In this document: one piece after another, positions 33,491-44,389 of the stretch | How the letters are laid out: every line of letters begins with the position of its first letter | Position numbering within the stretch: the stretch's first letter is position 1 | NCBI GenBank assembly: GCA_947500575.1 | Contig: CANMSI010000001.1 | Coordinates: forward strand, 806,001-870,000 | Reading direction: 5' to 3' | DNA from: an uncultured Flavobacteriaceae bacterium | GTDB lineage: Bacteria; Bacteroidota; Bacteroidia; Flavobacteriales; Flavobacteriaceae | Length of the DNA: 64,000 nucleotides | Translations under genes and position numbers: made by a program | Notes under the pieces: model-generated | Seen by the model: the letters and a program-made list of their open reading frames with translations, nothing else | Told to the model about the DNA's origin: nothing | Databases searched by the model: none

Positions 33491-36340
33491 ATGAAAACAG
33501 ACGTGTTTGCCTCACGCCACATTGGAATTAGGGAAGAAGATCTTCAACAGATGTTAAAAACTGTGGAAGTAGAGAACCTTGAACAACTCATTTTTGAAAC
33601 TATTCCTAATGACATTCGTTTAAAAGAGCCCTTAGATTTGCCAAAGGCAATGAGCGAGCATGAATTTCTATCTCATTTACAACTTTTATCAAAAAAGAAT
33701 ACAATTTTTAAATCCTACATTGGCCTTGGATATCATGAAAGTTTAACTCCTTCAGTGATTAAACGAAACATTTTAGAAAATCCAGGCTGGTATACAGCAT
33801 ATACGCCTTATCAGGCAGAAATAGCACAAGGAAGACTAGAAGCTTTACTAAACTTCCAAACCATGGTTTGTGACCTTACTGGTATGGAACTTGCCAATGC
33901 TTCTTTACTAGATGAGAGTACAGCCGCTGCTGAAGCTATGACGATGCTTTTTGAAGTGCGAAGTAGAACACAGAAAAAAACGGATGTAGTAAAGTTTTTT
34001 GTTTCAGAGGAAGTATTACCACAAACCCTTTCTTTACTTCAAACAAGAGCAGTTCCTCTAGGAATTGATCTTGTTATTGGTAATCATCAAGAGTTTAGTT
34101 TCACAACTGACTTTTACGGGGCACTGCTTCAATATCCAGGAAAATATGGGCAGGTACATGATTATGCCTCTTTTGTTGCAAAAGCAAAAGAACTTGATAT
34201 TAAAGTAGCGGTTGCAGCTGATATTTTAAGCCTAGTGCTCTTAACCCCTCCTGGGGAATTTGGAGTAGACGTGGTAGTAGGAACCACACAGCGATTTGGT
34301 ATTCCGCTAGGATATGGAGGCCCACATGCTGCCTTTTTTGCCACGAAGGAAGCGTACAAAAGAAATATTCCTGGGAGAATTATTGGTGTTACTAAGGATA
34401 CAGATGGCAAAGTGGCCATGCGTATGGCCCTCCAAACTCGCGAACAACATATTAAAAGAGATAAGGCAACATCTAACATATGCACAGCGCAGGTACTACT
34501 AGCCGTAATGGCAGGAATGTATGCTGTATATCATGGCCCAAAAGGCTTGCAATATATTGCTAATAAAGTGCATTCCGCTACCGTATTACTTGCAGATGGT
34601 TTAGAGAAATTGGGGCTCTATCAAACAAACACCTCATATTTTGATACCATCGTTGTAAAAGCCAACGCAGCTGCAGTAAAAGTTATTGCGGAAGAAGAAG
34701 AGGTGAATTTTTATTATGTAGATGACGAAACTATTGCCATTAGTTTGAATGAAGCGACCTCTTTGGAGGATGTCCAACAAATTATAGACATCTTTGGAAA
34801 AGCTTTAGGAAAAAAACCGACGAGCTTGGACCATTCAAATACTAGTTCTGCCATTGCCGCAGCAAATAGACGTAGCTCTAGTTTCTTAGAAAATACTGTA
34901 TTTAATTCATATCATTCAGAGACTGAATTAATGCGCTATATCAAAAAGTTAGAGCGAAAGGATCTTGCGTTAAATCATTCTATGATTTCTCTTGGTTCTT
35001 GTACAATGAAACTAAATGCCGCTTCTGAAATGCTCCCATTGAGCTGGGCAGAATGGGGGAATATTCATCCATTTGTTCCTATAGACCAGGCAGAGGGGTA
35101 TCAAATAATGCTTCAGGAATTAGAACAACAATTAAATGTAATTACTGGTTTTGCTGGTACTTCCTTGCAACCAAATTCAGGTGCTCAAGGAGAGTATGCA
35201 GGCCTCATGACCATAAGAGCGTATCACGAGTCTAGAGGAGAAGGACATCGAAATATATGTATTATTCCCGCCTCGGCACATGGAACCAACCCAGCTTCTG
35301 CCGTTATGGCTGGGATGAAAGTGGTTGTTACTAAAACAGATGAAAGAGGCAACATCGATGTAGCCGATTTAGAGGAAAAAGCAAGCTTGCATTCCAACAA
35401 TTTGGCGGCATTAATGGTAACCTATCCATCTACTCATGGCGTATTTGAATCTTCTATAAAACACATCACTACATGCATCCACGATCATGGTGGGCAAGTA
35501 TATATGGATGGAGCAAATATGAATGCCCAAGTAGGGCTTACCAATCCGGCTACTATTGGCGCAGATGTTTGCCATCTCAATCTACATAAAACTTTTGCTA
35601 TCCCTCATGGGGGAGGAGGCCCAGGTGTTGGGCCCATTTGTGTAGCTCCACAATTAGTGCCATTTTTACCTGGAAATCCCGTAGTAAAAACTGGAGGAGA
35701 AAAGGCAATTACTGCCATTTCTGGTGCGCCATGGGGAAGTTCTTTGGCGTGTTTAATTTCGTACGGATACATTAAAATGCTTGGGGAATCTGGATTAACA
35801 GATGCTACTAAAATGGCCATTCTAAATGCAAACTATATCAAGCATCGTTTAAGTGGGAACTATGAGGTTTTGTATACCGGCGAAAAAGGAAGAGCAGCTC
35901 ATGAAATGATTATTGATTGCAGACCATTTAAAGCAAATGGAATTGAAGTTACAGATATTGCCAAACGTCTTATGGATTATGGTTTTCATGCACCTACCGT
36001 TTCTTTCCCAGTAGCAGGTACTGTAATGATAGAACCAACCGAAAGTGAAAGTCTTGCAGAACTAGACCGTTTCTGCGATGCCATGCTATCTATTCGAAAA
36101 GAAATTGATACCGCTACTAAAGAAGAGCCCAATAATGTATTAAAGAACGCTCCGCATACCTTAGACATGGTCACCAATGATCAATGGAATTTTCCATACA
36201 GTCGTAAAATTGCAGCTTTTCCATTGGCGTATGTTTCTGAAAACAAATTCTGGCCAAGTGTACGAAGAGTTGATGACGCATATGGAGACCGTAATTTGAT
36301 TTGTACTTGTGCCCCGATAGAAGCTTATATGGAAGTATAA
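33491..36340 (+). CDS. gcvP: Glycine dehydrogenase (decarboxylating), P-protein of the glycine cleavage system
   Basis: A full-length single-chain P-protein of 949 residues. The N-terminal half begins [18 protein letters not shown] and contains the conserved [20 protein letters not shown] block and [20 protein letters not shown]. The C-terminal half carries the PLP-binding Lys700 in [18 protein letters not shown]. The enzyme decarboxylates glycine and transfers the aminomethyl group to lipoylated GcvH. GcvT and GcvH are not in this window, as is common in this phylum where gcvP stands alone. A strong terminator follows at 36369-36398. Confidence 0.97.
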   Translation: MKTDVFASRHIGIREEDLQQMLKTVEVENLEQLIFETIPNDIRLKEPLDLPKAMSEHEFLSHLQLLSKKNTIFKSYIGLGYHESLTPSVIKRNILENPGWYTAYTPYQAEIAQGRLEALLNFQTMVCDLTGMELANASLLDESTAAAEAMTMLFEVRSRTQKKTDVVKFFVSEEVLPQTLSLLQTRAVPLGIDLVIGNHQEFSFTTDFYGALLQYPGKYGQVHDYASFVAKAKELDIKVAVAADILSLVLLTPPGEFGVDVVVGTTQRFGIPLGYGGPHAAFFATKEAYKRNIPGRIIGVTKDTDGKVAMRMALQTREQHIKRDKATSNICTAQVLLAVMAGMYAVYHGPKGLQYIANKVHSATVLLADGLEKLGLYQTNTSYFDTIVVKANAAAVKVIAEEEEVNFYYVDDETIAISLNEATSLEDVQQIIDIFGKALGKKPTSLDHSNTSSAIAAANRRSSSFLENTVFNSYHSETELMRYIKKLERKDLALNHSMISLGSCTMKLNAASEMLPLSWAEWGNIHPFVPIDQAEGYQIMLQELEQQLNVITGFAGTSLQPNSGAQGEYAGLMTIRAYHESRGEGHRNICIIPASAHGTNPASAVMAGMKVVVTKTDERGNIDVADLEEKASLHSNNLAALMVTYPSTHGVFESSIKHITTCIHDHGGQVYMDGANMNAQVGLTNPATIGADVCHLNLHKTFAIPHGGGGPGVGPICVAPQLVPFLPGNPVVKTGGEKAITAISGAPWGSSLACLISYGYIKMLGESGLTDATKMAILNANYIKHRLSGNYEVLYTGEKGRAAHEMIIDCRPFKANGIEVTDIAKRLMDYGFHAPTVSFPVAGTVMIEPTESESLAELDRFCDAMLSIRKEIDTATKEEPNNVLKNAPHTLDMVTNDQWNFPYSRKIAAFPLAYVSENKFWPSVRRVDDAYGDRNLICTCAPIEAYMEV

Positions 36341-36368
36341 AAATACATCCAAAAACACTTGTTTATAG

Positions 36369-36398
36369 GCTCTCACTGATTTTTTGAGAGCTTTTTTT
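36369..36398 (+). terminator. Intrinsic terminator of gcvP
   Basis: The 7-bp stem GCTCTCA / TGAGAGC with a 9-base loop is followed by TTTTTTT, starting 28 bp after the gcvP stop. Confidence 0.85.
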
Positions 36399-36514
36399 CT
36401 TTTTTTAAACACAATTTTTAAAGGTTGAACATCGTATTTATATTATGCATGCATAGCAGTTAAAACGGTTTTTGTGTATCTTCGGATCATCTAACCAACC
36501 CTATACTATTAATT

Positions 36515-37573
36515 ATGCATATAGCCATTACCGGCACAGGCTCTTATTTACCCTTGCAACGGATTCAGAATAATAGTTTTAATGATCATCTGTTTTTAGA
36601 CACTAGCGGTAAGCCTATCTCCTACCCTAACGAAGTTATTATAGAGAAATTTAAGGCAATTACTGGTATTGGAGAGCGTCGCTATGCAGAGAATCATTTA
36701 AATACTTCGGACCTTGGTTCTTTAGCAGCTGCGAAAGCCATTGAAGATGCTGGTATTGATAAAGAAACCTTAGACTATATTATTTTTGCTCATAATTTTG
36801 GTGATGTCACACATGGACAATCCCAAAGCGATATGTTACCTAGTTTAGCTACGAGAGTAAAGCACAATCTAAAAATTAGCAATCCAAAATGTGTAGCTTA
36901 TGATGTGCTATTTGGTTGTCCAGGTTGGATTGAAGGTGTTATCCAAGCACAAGCATTTATAAAGAGTGGAATGGCCAAAAAATGTTTGGTCATTGGAGCA
37001 GAAACCTTATCTAGAGTAATAGACAAGCACGATCGGGATTCAATGATATATTCTGATGGTGCAGGAGCTACTATTATAGCATCTCATGCAGATGGAGGAG
37101 AATTACTCTCTAATGCGAGTGCTACCTATGCCAATGGAGAGGCCTACCATTTGTTTTTTGGCGATTCTTATAATAAAGCTTCAGAAGATGATACCAGGTA
37201 CATTAAAATGTACGGTAGAAAAATATATGAATTTGCCATCACACATGTTCCCAATGCAATGAAAGATTGTTTGGATGACAGTGGTGTACATATTGACGAT
37301 TTAAAAAAGATATTTATTCATCAGGCCAATGAAAAAATGGACGATGCTATTGTGAAACGTTTCTACAAATTATATGGCAAAGACGTTCCAGTTGGCGCCA
37401 TGCCGATGAACATTGATACTATTGGAAATAATTCTGTTGCCACTATTCCAACATTATTTGATATGGTTAAAAGGGGTAAATTAAAAGATCATTCCATAAA
37501 AAAAGGAGATGTTATTATGTTCGCCAGTGTAGGTGCTGGTATGAACGTGAATGCAATGACATATCGATATTAA
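36515..37573 (+). CDS. 3-oxoacyl-ACP synthase III-like enzyme
   Basis: A thiolase-fold protein of 352 residues with the KAS III catalytic triad: Cys135 in LFGCPGW, His269 in FIHQANEKMD and Asn in IDTIGNNSVATIPT. The GxGAGMN C-terminal motif is present as VGAGMNVNAM. The ATTGIGERR-type start motif appears as ITGIGERRYA. Family members start fatty-acid chains or condense special acyl chains (FabH-like, OleA-like or DarB-like). It is not next to fab genes, so a specialised condensation is as likely as a housekeeping FabH. It precedes a glycosyltransferase by 100 bp on the same strand. Confidence 0.85.
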   Translation: MHIAITGTGSYLPLQRIQNNSFNDHLFLDTSGKPISYPNEVIIEKFKAITGIGERRYAENHLNTSDLGSLAAAKAIEDAGIDKETLDYIIFAHNFGDVTHGQSQSDMLPSLATRVKHNLKISNPKCVAYDVLFGCPGWIEGVIQAQAFIKSGMAKKCLVIGAETLSRVIDKHDRDSMIYSDGAGATIIASHADGGELLSNASATYANGEAYHLFFGDSYNKASEDDTRYIKMYGRKIYEFAITHVPNAMKDCLDDSGVHIDDLKKIFIHQANEKMDDAIVKRFYKLYGKDVPVGAMPMNIDTIGNNSVATIPTLFDMVKRGKLKDHSIKKGDVIMFASVGAGMNVNAMTYRY

Positions 37574-37673
37574 AGTCTTTTCACATCCAAAATATCATAA
37601 TTTTCAACGCTAATTTTATTTTATAGCTACAAATCATTAGCTACCTTTAGCCATCTAAATCGATGTTCTAGGA

Positions 37674-38525
37674 ATGCAATACTATATCGTAATTCCCGCA
37701 CATAATGAAGCGGCCTTTTTATCAGATACCTTAACATCGGTATTACAACAAACCTTAGCGCCTAAGAAAGTGATTGTTGTAAATGATAACTCCACAGATA
37801 CTACGGAAGAAATCATAGATCACTTTTCCTCTAAAAACTCATTTTTTGAAAAAGTGAACACCCAATCTTCCCAAGAACATATGCCTGGAAGCAAGGTGGT
37901 GAATGCATTTAATAAGGGTTTGGAAAAACTGGGGGACGACTATGATTTTTTGGTAAAACTAGATGCTGATATCATTTTACCACCAGATTATTTTAAAGAA
38001 ATTGCACGTACATTTAAAGAACAACCAAAGGTTGGTATTGCAGGTGGTTTTGCGTATGAACAAGAGGCCGATGGCAGTTGGAAACTGAATCATCCAATGA
38101 ACAAAGATCATGTAAGAGGTGCTTTCAAAGCGTATACCAAAACATGTTTTACTGCAATTGGCGGACTAAAAAGTGCCATGGGTTGGGATACAGTTGACGA
38201 ACTTTTAGCTAGGTTTCATGGTTTTGAAATACATACCAATGATGCCTTAAAAGCAAAACACTTGCGTCCGCTGGGAGACGCTTATAATGCTAAAGCAAAA
38301 CTGCTACAAGGGAAAGCCATGTTCCGTTTGCGTTATGGGTTTTGGATTAGTGCTATTGCCTCCCTTAAAATGGCCTGGAAACAAAAAAAACCAAAAGCTT
38401 TTATTCATAACCTACAAGGTTATTTTAAAGCAAAAAAAGAAAAATCAACATTTTTAGTCACTAAGGAAGAAGGTGTGTTTATCAGAGCACTTCGTTGGAA
38501 TGGCATTAAGAAAAAACTATTTTAA
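37674..38525 (+). CDS. Family 2 glycosyltransferase
   Basis: The 283-residue protein is a GT-A fold transferase: YYIVIPAHNEAAFLSDTLTS at the start, VIVVNDNSTDTTEEI for nucleotide binding, and the DxD motif within FLVKLDADIILP. The acceptor-side region has IGGLKSAMGWDTVDELLAR. There are no transmembrane segments, so it works at the cytoplasmic membrane face or in the cytosol. Its stop region overlaps the stop region of the converging pafA gene by 9 bp (38517-38525). The substrate is unknown; a role in glycolipid or polysaccharide assembly is inferred from the family. Confidence 0.85.
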   Translation: MQYYIVIPAHNEAAFLSDTLTSVLQQTLAPKKVIVVNDNSTDTTEEIIDHFSSKNSFFEKVNTQSSQEHMPGSKVVNAFNKGLEKLGDDYDFLVKLDADIILPPDYFKEIARTFKEQPKVGIAGGFAYEQEADGSWKLNHPMNKDHVRGAFKAYTKTCFTAIGGLKSAMGWDTVDELLARFHGFEIHTNDALKAKHLRPLGDAYNAKAKLLQGKAMFRLRYGFWISAIASLKMAWKQKKPKAFIHNLQGYFKAKKEKSTFLVTKEEGVFIRALRWNGIKKKLF

Positions 38526-40202
38526 TACTTCTTCTAAAGGTTTTCCTGTAGTACCATTTGGAAAAGCAATGCCCAATAAAGAGGCAATTGTAGGAGCAAT
38601 ATCCGGAATTTCTGTCCTACCAACCGTACTTCCCTTTCGAATGCCTTTTCCAAAAAATAGCAAGGGAACATGCGTATCATATATCTGAGGAGAGCCATGG
38701 GTAGAACCCATTTTTGGGTAATTAATATAGTTGGGAGCCAATACTATTAAAATATCTCCTGAACGTTTTTGATGATAGCCATTCTGTAAAATATAAGGGA
38801 TGCCTTTTGTATATTCTGAACGCATCATTTGATGTCCTGTATACACTCTTTCAACATCGTTATATCCAATTAATTCTTCAGCAATTATCTCTTGCGCTTG
38901 GGATATATCCATATCCAAGTTTTTGATAATTTCATGATCCAAAAAGAACTGATAGTTCGAAAAATTCTTTACAATATCCGTGGTCCCAAAAGTATATTTT
39001 AAAAAAGGCATGAACTTGGTTTTCAGGTCCCCATCACCCATATAACCCGCAGGTATTTTTTGACTTTGAAGATACGCTGGTACATCTACCGCTCCATGAT
39101 CTGCTGTTAAGAAAACCGTATATTCACCTTCTCCTACTTTCTTGTCAAGTGCAATTAATAAACGTTCCAAATCTCTATCCAAACGGAGATAGGTATCTTG
39201 GATCTCCTTCGAATTAACACCGAATTTATGTCCTATATAATCTGTACTAGAGAAACTCACTGCTAGGAAATCGGTTATAGCATCTTTCCCAAGTGCTTCT
39301 GCTTCTAGTGCTTCAATAGCAAAATCTGCAGTAATACTATTTCCATAGGGGGTATATTTCAAAATCTCAAAGTCCTTATCTTTTGCCAATAAGTTGGGTG
39401 TACTATGAGGAAAAGTAGGTGCTGTTTCAGTTTCAAACAAACCTTCGTAAGCGTTATTGTCCAAACCACTTTCTACATAGGTACCAATATCTTTTAAAGT
39501 GGTCCATGCTTTTTTGTAGCCTTGTACTTTTTTTGATGCATTAAAAGCATTAACCCATGTGGGTAATTCTTGCATATAATACGTACTACTAATCCATTTG
39601 CCTTCATCTTCACCATGAAACCAATAAGCCGCATTAGCAGTATGCCCGCCAGGTAATACAGCTCCTCTATCTTTCAAAGCAATGGCTATAACCTTTCCCC
39701 TTTTTTGTGTATGCAAACGCAACTCATCTGTAATGGTAGTGACCTGCATGCGATGTGGTGACATCTTTCCGGCATCTGAACTGCTTCCAACGGAAGCATA
39801 CGTACTGTCGGCAGCGCAATACACTTCTGCATCGGACACTTTATCGTACCAATTATTTCCAATGATACCATGAGTCGATGGAGTAGCACCCGTATACACA
39901 GAAGTATGCCCAGGACCTGTACTTGTTGGTGCATAATTAAAATGATTATTCTTACAATTAAAACCCTCATTTACCAATCTTTTAAACCCACCATTTCCAT
40001 AATGATTCCAAAAACGGGTCAAATAATCATATCGCATTTGATCTACCACAATGCCAACAACAAGCTTTGGAGAGGCATATATTTCAGTAGAGGAAGTCTC
40101 CTTGGACTTATTTTTAGTTTTTTTTTGAGCAGAAATTTCAGAGGTGATAAAAAGAAAACAAACAGCTGAAAATAGTAGAGATAAGTGTTTTACGCGCATC
40201 AT
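38517..40202 (-). CDS. pafA: PafA-type alkaline phosphatase
   Basis: The protein is 561 residues with a signal peptide (cleavage expected after SEISAQ). The alkaline-phosphatase-superfamily core starts with VVGIVVDQMRYDYL (metal-binding Asp54) and the nucleophile region NYAPTSTGPGHTSVYTGATP, where a Thr serves in place of Ser as in Elizabethkingia PafA. Later metal-ligand blocks are FTADHGAVDVPAYL and GSTHGSPQIYDTHVP. PafA enzymes are Ca-independent, phosphate-insensitive periplasmic phosphatases that release Pi from organic esters, important for marine phosphorus cycling. A KKTKNKSKETSS linker follows the signal peptide. It overlaps the GT2 gene tail-to-tail. Confidence 0.92.
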   Translation of the reverse strand: MMRVKHLSLLFSAVCFLFITSEISAQKKTKNKSKETSSTEIYASPKLVVGIVVDQMRYDYLTRFWNHYGNGGFKRLVNEGFNCKNNHFNYAPTSTGPGHTSVYTGATPSTHGIIGNNWYDKVSDAEVYCAADSTYASVGSSSDAGKMSPHRMQVTTITDELRLHTQKRGKVIAIALKDRGAVLPGGHTANAAYWFHGEDEGKWISSTYYMQELPTWVNAFNASKKVQGYKKAWTTLKDIGTYVESGLDNNAYEGLFETETAPTFPHSTPNLLAKDKDFEILKYTPYGNSITADFAIEALEAEALGKDAITDFLAVSFSSTDYIGHKFGVNSKEIQDTYLRLDRDLERLLIALDKKVGEGEYTVFLTADHGAVDVPAYLQSQKIPAGYMGDGDLKTKFMPFLKYTFGTTDIVKNFSNYQFFLDHEIIKNLDMDISQAQEIIAEELIGYNDVERVYTGHQMMRSEYTKGIPYILQNGYHQKRSGDILIVLAPNYINYPKMGSTHGSPQIYDTHVPLLFFGKGIRKGSTVGRTEIPDIAPTIASLLGIAFPNGTTGKPLEEVLK

Positions 40203-40291
40203 TAAATTCTTATGAAAGCAAATGTAAATAAATTAAGTCTTAAAACTTTAAATGAAGGTTAAATGATCGCTAATATTGTTATTTTTACCAC

Positions 40292-41029
40292 ATGAATTAT
40301 TTGGCAGCCATTGGCAGTTATTTCATAATGATACGAGAGGTTTTTAAGAAACCTACCAAATGGTCTATCATGAAATCTTTGATTTTAAAAGAGATTGACG
40401 AACTCATTTTTGGATCTTTAGGAATCATTATTTTTATTTCCTTCTTTATTGGTGGGGTAGTAACGATACAAACTGCGCTGAACCTGAATAGTCCTTTAAT
40501 TCCAAGAAGTCTTATTGGTTTTGCAGCAAGGCAATCAGTAATACTAGAGTTTGCTCCTACCTTCTGTTCCATTATTATGGCAGGTAAAGTAGGTTCTTAT
40601 ATCACCTCTAGTATTGGAACAATGCGCGTTACCGAACAAATTGATGCGCTGGAAGTAATGGGAGTAAACTCTCTTAACTACTTGGTTTTTCCGAAGATAA
40701 TTGCCTTATTATTTTACCCATTTGCGATAGCAATTGCCATGAACGTAGGTATTTTTGGTGGATGGGTTGCAGGTGCCTTTGGAGGATTTACCTCGAGTGC
40801 AGAATTTGTAGAAGGCTTGCAAATGGACTTTATTCCTTTCCATGTCACCTATTCCTTTATTAAGAGTTTGGTATTTGCTTTTGTTATAGCAACCATTCCA
40901 TCTTTTCATGGGTATTATATGAAAGGGGGCGCTTTGGAGGTAGGGAAAGCCAGTACCACATCTTTTGTTTGGACTAGTGTGGTTATCATTATTTTGAATT
41001 ATATACTAACCCAATTACTCCTAGGCTAA
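40292..41029 (+). CDS. mlaE: MlaE-type ABC transporter permease
   Basis: A 245-residue MlaE/YrbE permease with an amphipathic N-terminus (YFIMIREVFKKPTKW), five membrane segments, and the characteristic GSYITSSIGTMRVTEQIDALEVMG block. Such permeases move phospholipids between the inner and outer membranes together with an MlaF ATPase and an MlaD (MCE) protein. The ATPase gene follows with a 1-bp overlap (TAATG), but no MCE-domain gene is adjacent; it must be elsewhere or absent. Confidence 0.92.
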   Translation: MNYLAAIGSYFIMIREVFKKPTKWSIMKSLILKEIDELIFGSLGIIIFISFFIGGVVTIQTALNLNSPLIPRSLIGFAARQSVILEFAPTFCSIIMAGKVGSYITSSIGTMRVTEQIDALEVMGVNSLNYLVFPKIIALLFYPFAIAIAMNVGIFGGWVAGAFGGFTSSAEFVEGLQMDFIPFHVTYSFIKSLVFAFVIATIPSFHGYYMKGGALEVGKASTTSFVWTSVVIIILNYILTQLLLG

Positions 41030-41796
41030 TGATCGAAGTAAACGATGTCCATAAATCCTTTGGAGATGCCCATATTTTAAAGGGAATCTCAACTTGCTTT
41101 GATAAGGGAAAAACCAATTTAATTATTGGGCAAAGTGGTTCGGGAAAAACAGTTTTCTTAAAGTGCCTGTTGGGTCTATTCACCCCAGAACAAGGCTCCA
41201 TTTCCTACGATAAAAAAAACTACGGTGAACTGTCTAGAGATCAACAACGTGATTTACGGCAAGAAATGGGCATGGTATTTCAAGGAAGTGCTTTGTTCGA
41301 TTCCATGAGCGTAGAAGGCAATGTGATGTTTCCCTTGGAAATGTTTACGAAACAGTCCAGATCGGAAATGCAAGATCGGGTAAACATTGTTTTAAAAAGA
41401 GTGAATTTAGTTGATGCGCATCATAAATTCCCTTCTGAAATTTCGGGCGGCATGCAGAAACGAGTGGCAATTGCCAGAGCTATTGTAATGAACCCCAAGT
41501 ACCTTTTTTGTGATGAACCCAATTCTGGATTAGATCCAAAAACAGCCATTTTAATAGACAACCTAATTCAAGAAATTACAAGAGAATTCGATATTACCAC
41601 GGTAATTAACACGCATGATATGAATTCAGTAATGGAAATTGGGGAAAAAATCATCTTCTTAAAAAACGGCTTAAAAGAGTGGGAAGGCACCAACAAAGAA
41701 ATCTTCAAAACCGATAATGAGGCGGTTACCAGTTTTGTCTATTCTTCTGAGCTCTTTAAAAAAGTAAGACAAATGTATATTGAAGAACGCAACTAA
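41029..41796 (+). CDS. mlaF: MlaF-type ABC transporter ATP-binding protein
   Basis: The 255-residue ATPase has Walker A GQSGSGKTVFLKC, Q-loop MVFQGSALFDSM (characteristic of MlaF), ABC signature EISGGMQKRVAIARAI and Walker B YLFCDEPNSGLDP. It overlaps the permease gene by 1 bp, so the two are translated together. It energises lipid transfer at the inner membrane. The end of the gene converges on the DUF389 gene 37 bp away. Confidence 0.95.
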   Translation: MIEVNDVHKSFGDAHILKGISTCFDKGKTNLIIGQSGSGKTVFLKCLLGLFTPEQGSISYDKKNYGELSRDQQRDLRQEMGMVFQGSALFDSMSVEGNVMFPLEMFTKQSRSEMQDRVNIVLKRVNLVDAHHKFPSEISGGMQKRVAIARAIVMNPKYLFCDEPNSGLDPKTAILIDNLIQEITREFDITTVINTHDMNSVMEIGEKIIFLKNGLKEWEGTNKEIFKTDNEAVTSFVYSSELFKKVRQMYIEERN

Positions 41797-41833
41797 GAAA
41801 TCTTCACACTTTTTTTACCTTTCTTTGACTATA

Positions 41834-43297
41834 TTATTTGGCAGTTTCTTTTACCTGAATCGCTTTATTATTCAATCTAAGCTTTAACCAGTCGTTTATC
41901 TTTTTGGTATCCGCTTCTATTTCCTTTTGTTTTGTTCCCTCTTTCCATTGCACTTCAAACACAGGAATGGTATCGGTTTTATTAAAATCGGTTTTAATGG
42001 TGTAAGAAAAACCGATGGCGGCAAGGTTATTATAATTTACTTTAGCCTCGGCGCTGATATTATTAAAAGGAATTTGCCTCGCCTTCAATTTACTCAAGTT
42101 AGCAAGTTCAGATTCTAGTAGTCTAATTTTTTCGTCTTTATTTAAAAGCTCTGCCTTCTTAGATTCATATAATTCGTTTACATAATTGAATTTTTCTTCC
42201 GAATCATCCCTTCCCGCTTGTACTACTTTTAATTCTGTATTTTGCAATTTGCTGTACTTGTTTTTCTGTACACGCCAGGTTTCAATTACGTTTTCAGGGA
42301 TTAGCTCATCTCCCATACAGACCAACTCAATGGTAGAAGCTTCGTCTTCGCTATAATTAATTTTAGTAAGGTCGTCTAAATACCTACCACCCGTTTTAAA
42401 TTGATAAATCTCAATGGTCTCCGCAATCAATTCCTGTGCCTGCCCTGTAAATCTAGATTCCTGATATACATTGAAGAAGATATATCCGGCAGGAATCATC
42501 ACTGCCAATGCCACCACAGAAACCAAACGAGCAATCAGTCTTCTGCGCTTAGAATTGGCATAACGCACCATAGGAAAACGCAATAGCTTAAGTACTAAAA
42601 AGGTTGCTAAAGCAATAAAAATAGTATTGATACCAAATAACAATAGGGCACCTCCGGCATACTCCAAATTTCCAATAGCCAACCCATACCCAACGGTACA
42701 GAGGGGTGGCATTAAAGCCGTAGCAATTGCCACTCCAAAAATAACACTAGCAATGGTTCCTTTCTTAGCTCTAGCAATTACCAAGGCCAAGCCCCCAAAA
42801 AAGGCAATTAGTACATCGCGAATATCTGGTTTTACTCGTGCCAACAATTCCGAAGATTCTGTCTTAAGCGGGAAAAAAGCAAAAAATAAATAAGCCGTTA
42901 ACACACTTAAAATAACCATTACTGCCAAATTCTTTAAGGACCTACGGAGGGTATCAATATCGTTAATGGCCAATGACATGCCCATACCTAAAATTGGACC
43001 CATCAAGGGAGAAATTAACATCGCACCAATCACTACTGCAGTAGAGTTTGCATTTAAACCCACAGAAGCAATAAAAATAGAACATACCAAAATCCAGGAG
43101 GTATGCCCCTTAAATGGGATATCCGCAATTATAGACTCTTTTGTGGCCTCTTGATCTGTGTTATTGCGTATATCAAGTAGATCAGAAAGAAACTTTTTAG
43201 AACTTCCTAAAAGTCCTTTAAAATCTTTTTTTACATCCTCACCGCTTTCATTTGTGTTGTCGGCATCAACATTGTTTGGGTTAGTGTTCTCGGTCAT
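41834..43297 (-). CDS. DUF389 membrane protein
   Basis: The protein (487 residues) carries the DUF389 block (TIGR00341-like): SWILVCSIFIASVGLNANS, VVIGAMLISPLMGPILGMG, and about six membrane helices to residue 280. A long soluble C-terminal region of about 200 residues follows, with coiled-coil content (KLQNTELKVVQAGRDD, LLESELANLSKLK). The function of DUF389 is unknown. It is 2 bp upstream of the mannose-1-phosphate guanylyltransferase gene's end, with both on the same strand; co-transcription is likely but a functional link is not evident. Confidence 0.85.
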   Translation of the reverse strand: MTENTNPNNVDADNTNESGEDVKKDFKGLLGSSKKFLSDLLDIRNNTDQEATKESIIADIPFKGHTSWILVCSIFIASVGLNANSTAVVIGAMLISPLMGPILGMGMSLAINDIDTLRRSLKNLAVMVILSVLTAYLFFAFFPLKTESSELLARVKPDIRDVLIAFFGGLALVIARAKKGTIASVIFGVAIATALMPPLCTVGYGLAIGNLEYAGGALLLFGINTIFIALATFLVLKLLRFPMVRYANSKRRRLIARLVSVVALAVMIPAGYIFFNVYQESRFTGQAQELIAETIEIYQFKTGGRYLDDLTKINYSEDEASTIELVCMGDELIPENVIETWRVQKNKYSKLQNTELKVVQAGRDDSEEKFNYVNELYESKKAELLNKDEKIRLLESELANLSKLKARQIPFNNISAEAKVNYNNLAAIGFSYTIKTDFNKTDTIPVFEVQWKEGTKQKEIEADTKKINDWLKLRLNNKAIQVKETAK

Positions 43298-43299
43298 AT

Positions 43300-44379
43300 C
43301 TAAGCAAAATGGTCTCCAAATGTGTCTTTCACCTTTGCTACTACTTTTTTAATGTCTTGTTCCTTAGATTTTGGATAAATCAATAAAACTTCTTCTTTAT
43401 CAACAATGATATAATCCTTAATCCCATCAACAACTACAACTTTATCTTTTGGGGTAAGGATCATATTTCCACTTGCATCTTCTGAAATAATTCTGCCATT
43501 CACCACTGCATTCTCTGCAGTGTCTTTTGGCAGCTTATCAAAAAGAGAACCCCAGGTACCCAAATCATTCCAATCAAACGACGCGGGTAAGACATAAATA
43601 GCATCGGATTGCTCCAAGATAGCATAATCTATCGAAATATTTTCTGCCTTTTCGTAATTTTCATTAATAAAAGCTGCTTCTGATGGCGTATTATAGACAC
43701 CAATTCCATCATAAAATAGAGCATACATAGCAGGTTGGTATGCTTCAAATGCGCTCACAATAGTTGCAACACTCCACATAAATATGCCTGCATTCCATAA
43801 AAAATTTCCTTGCTCTAAAAACTGTTGAGCCGTTTCGTAATCCGGTTTTTCTCTAAACTGATGTACTTTATTTATCCCTTGCTTTTCTCCCTTTTCATAT
43901 TCAATATACCCAAAGCCAGTGTTAGGGAAAGTGGGTTTTATACCCAATGTACATAATACATTTTCCTTACTACATTTATCAAAACATTGTGTGACATTGG
44001 CTGCAAAAGCTTCTTCATTCTCTATCCAATGATCGCTAGGAGCAACAATCATAACCGCATTTGGATTCATTTTCTGAATCTTTAAAGCCGCATATAAAAT
44101 ACAAGGAGCTGTATTGCGCATGGCAGGTTCTAGAACTACCTGATCTTGATTTACCATTGGTAATTGCTCCAAAACCAACTCATTATACCGGGCATTGGTA
44201 AGTATTAAAATATTGGAGGTAGGTACAAACTTGCTTAGCCGTTCAAACGTCTTCTGAATTAATGTTCTTCCAGAACCCAACATATCGTGAAATTGTTTGG
44301 GGTAGTTGGAAGTACTCATGGGCCAAAAACGAGATCCGACACCACCCGCCATTAAAATTGCATAATTGTTTTGATTCAT
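43300..44379 (-). CDS. manC: Mannose-1-phosphate guanylyltransferase
   Basis: A 359-residue nucleotidyltransferase with the activation motif LMAGGVGSRFWPMSTSNYPKQF, the substrate motif FREKPDYETAQQFLEQGNFLWNAGIFMW and DWNDLGTWGSLFD. It makes GDP-mannose from mannose-1-phosphate and GTP for glycans and capsules. The phosphomannose isomerase domain of bifunctional enzymes is not present, so it is a stand-alone type I enzyme. It follows the SprT-like gene by 10 bp on the same strand. Confidence 0.93.
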   Translation of the reverse strand: MNQNNYAILMAGGVGSRFWPMSTSNYPKQFHDMLGSGRTLIQKTFERLSKFVPTSNILILTNARYNELVLEQLPMVNQDQVVLEPAMRNTAPCILYAALKIQKMNPNAVMIVAPSDHWIENEEAFAANVTQCFDKCSKENVLCTLGIKPTFPNTGFGYIEYEKGEKQGINKVHQFREKPDYETAQQFLEQGNFLWNAGIFMWSVATIVSAFEAYQPAMYALFYDGIGVYNTPSEAAFINENYEKAENISIDYAILEQSDAIYVLPASFDWNDLGTWGSLFDKLPKDTAENAVVNGRIISEDASGNMILTPKDKVVVVDGIKDYIIVDKEEVLLIYPKSKEQDIKKVVAKVKDTFGDHFA

Positions 44380-44389
44380 ATGTAAGGTA

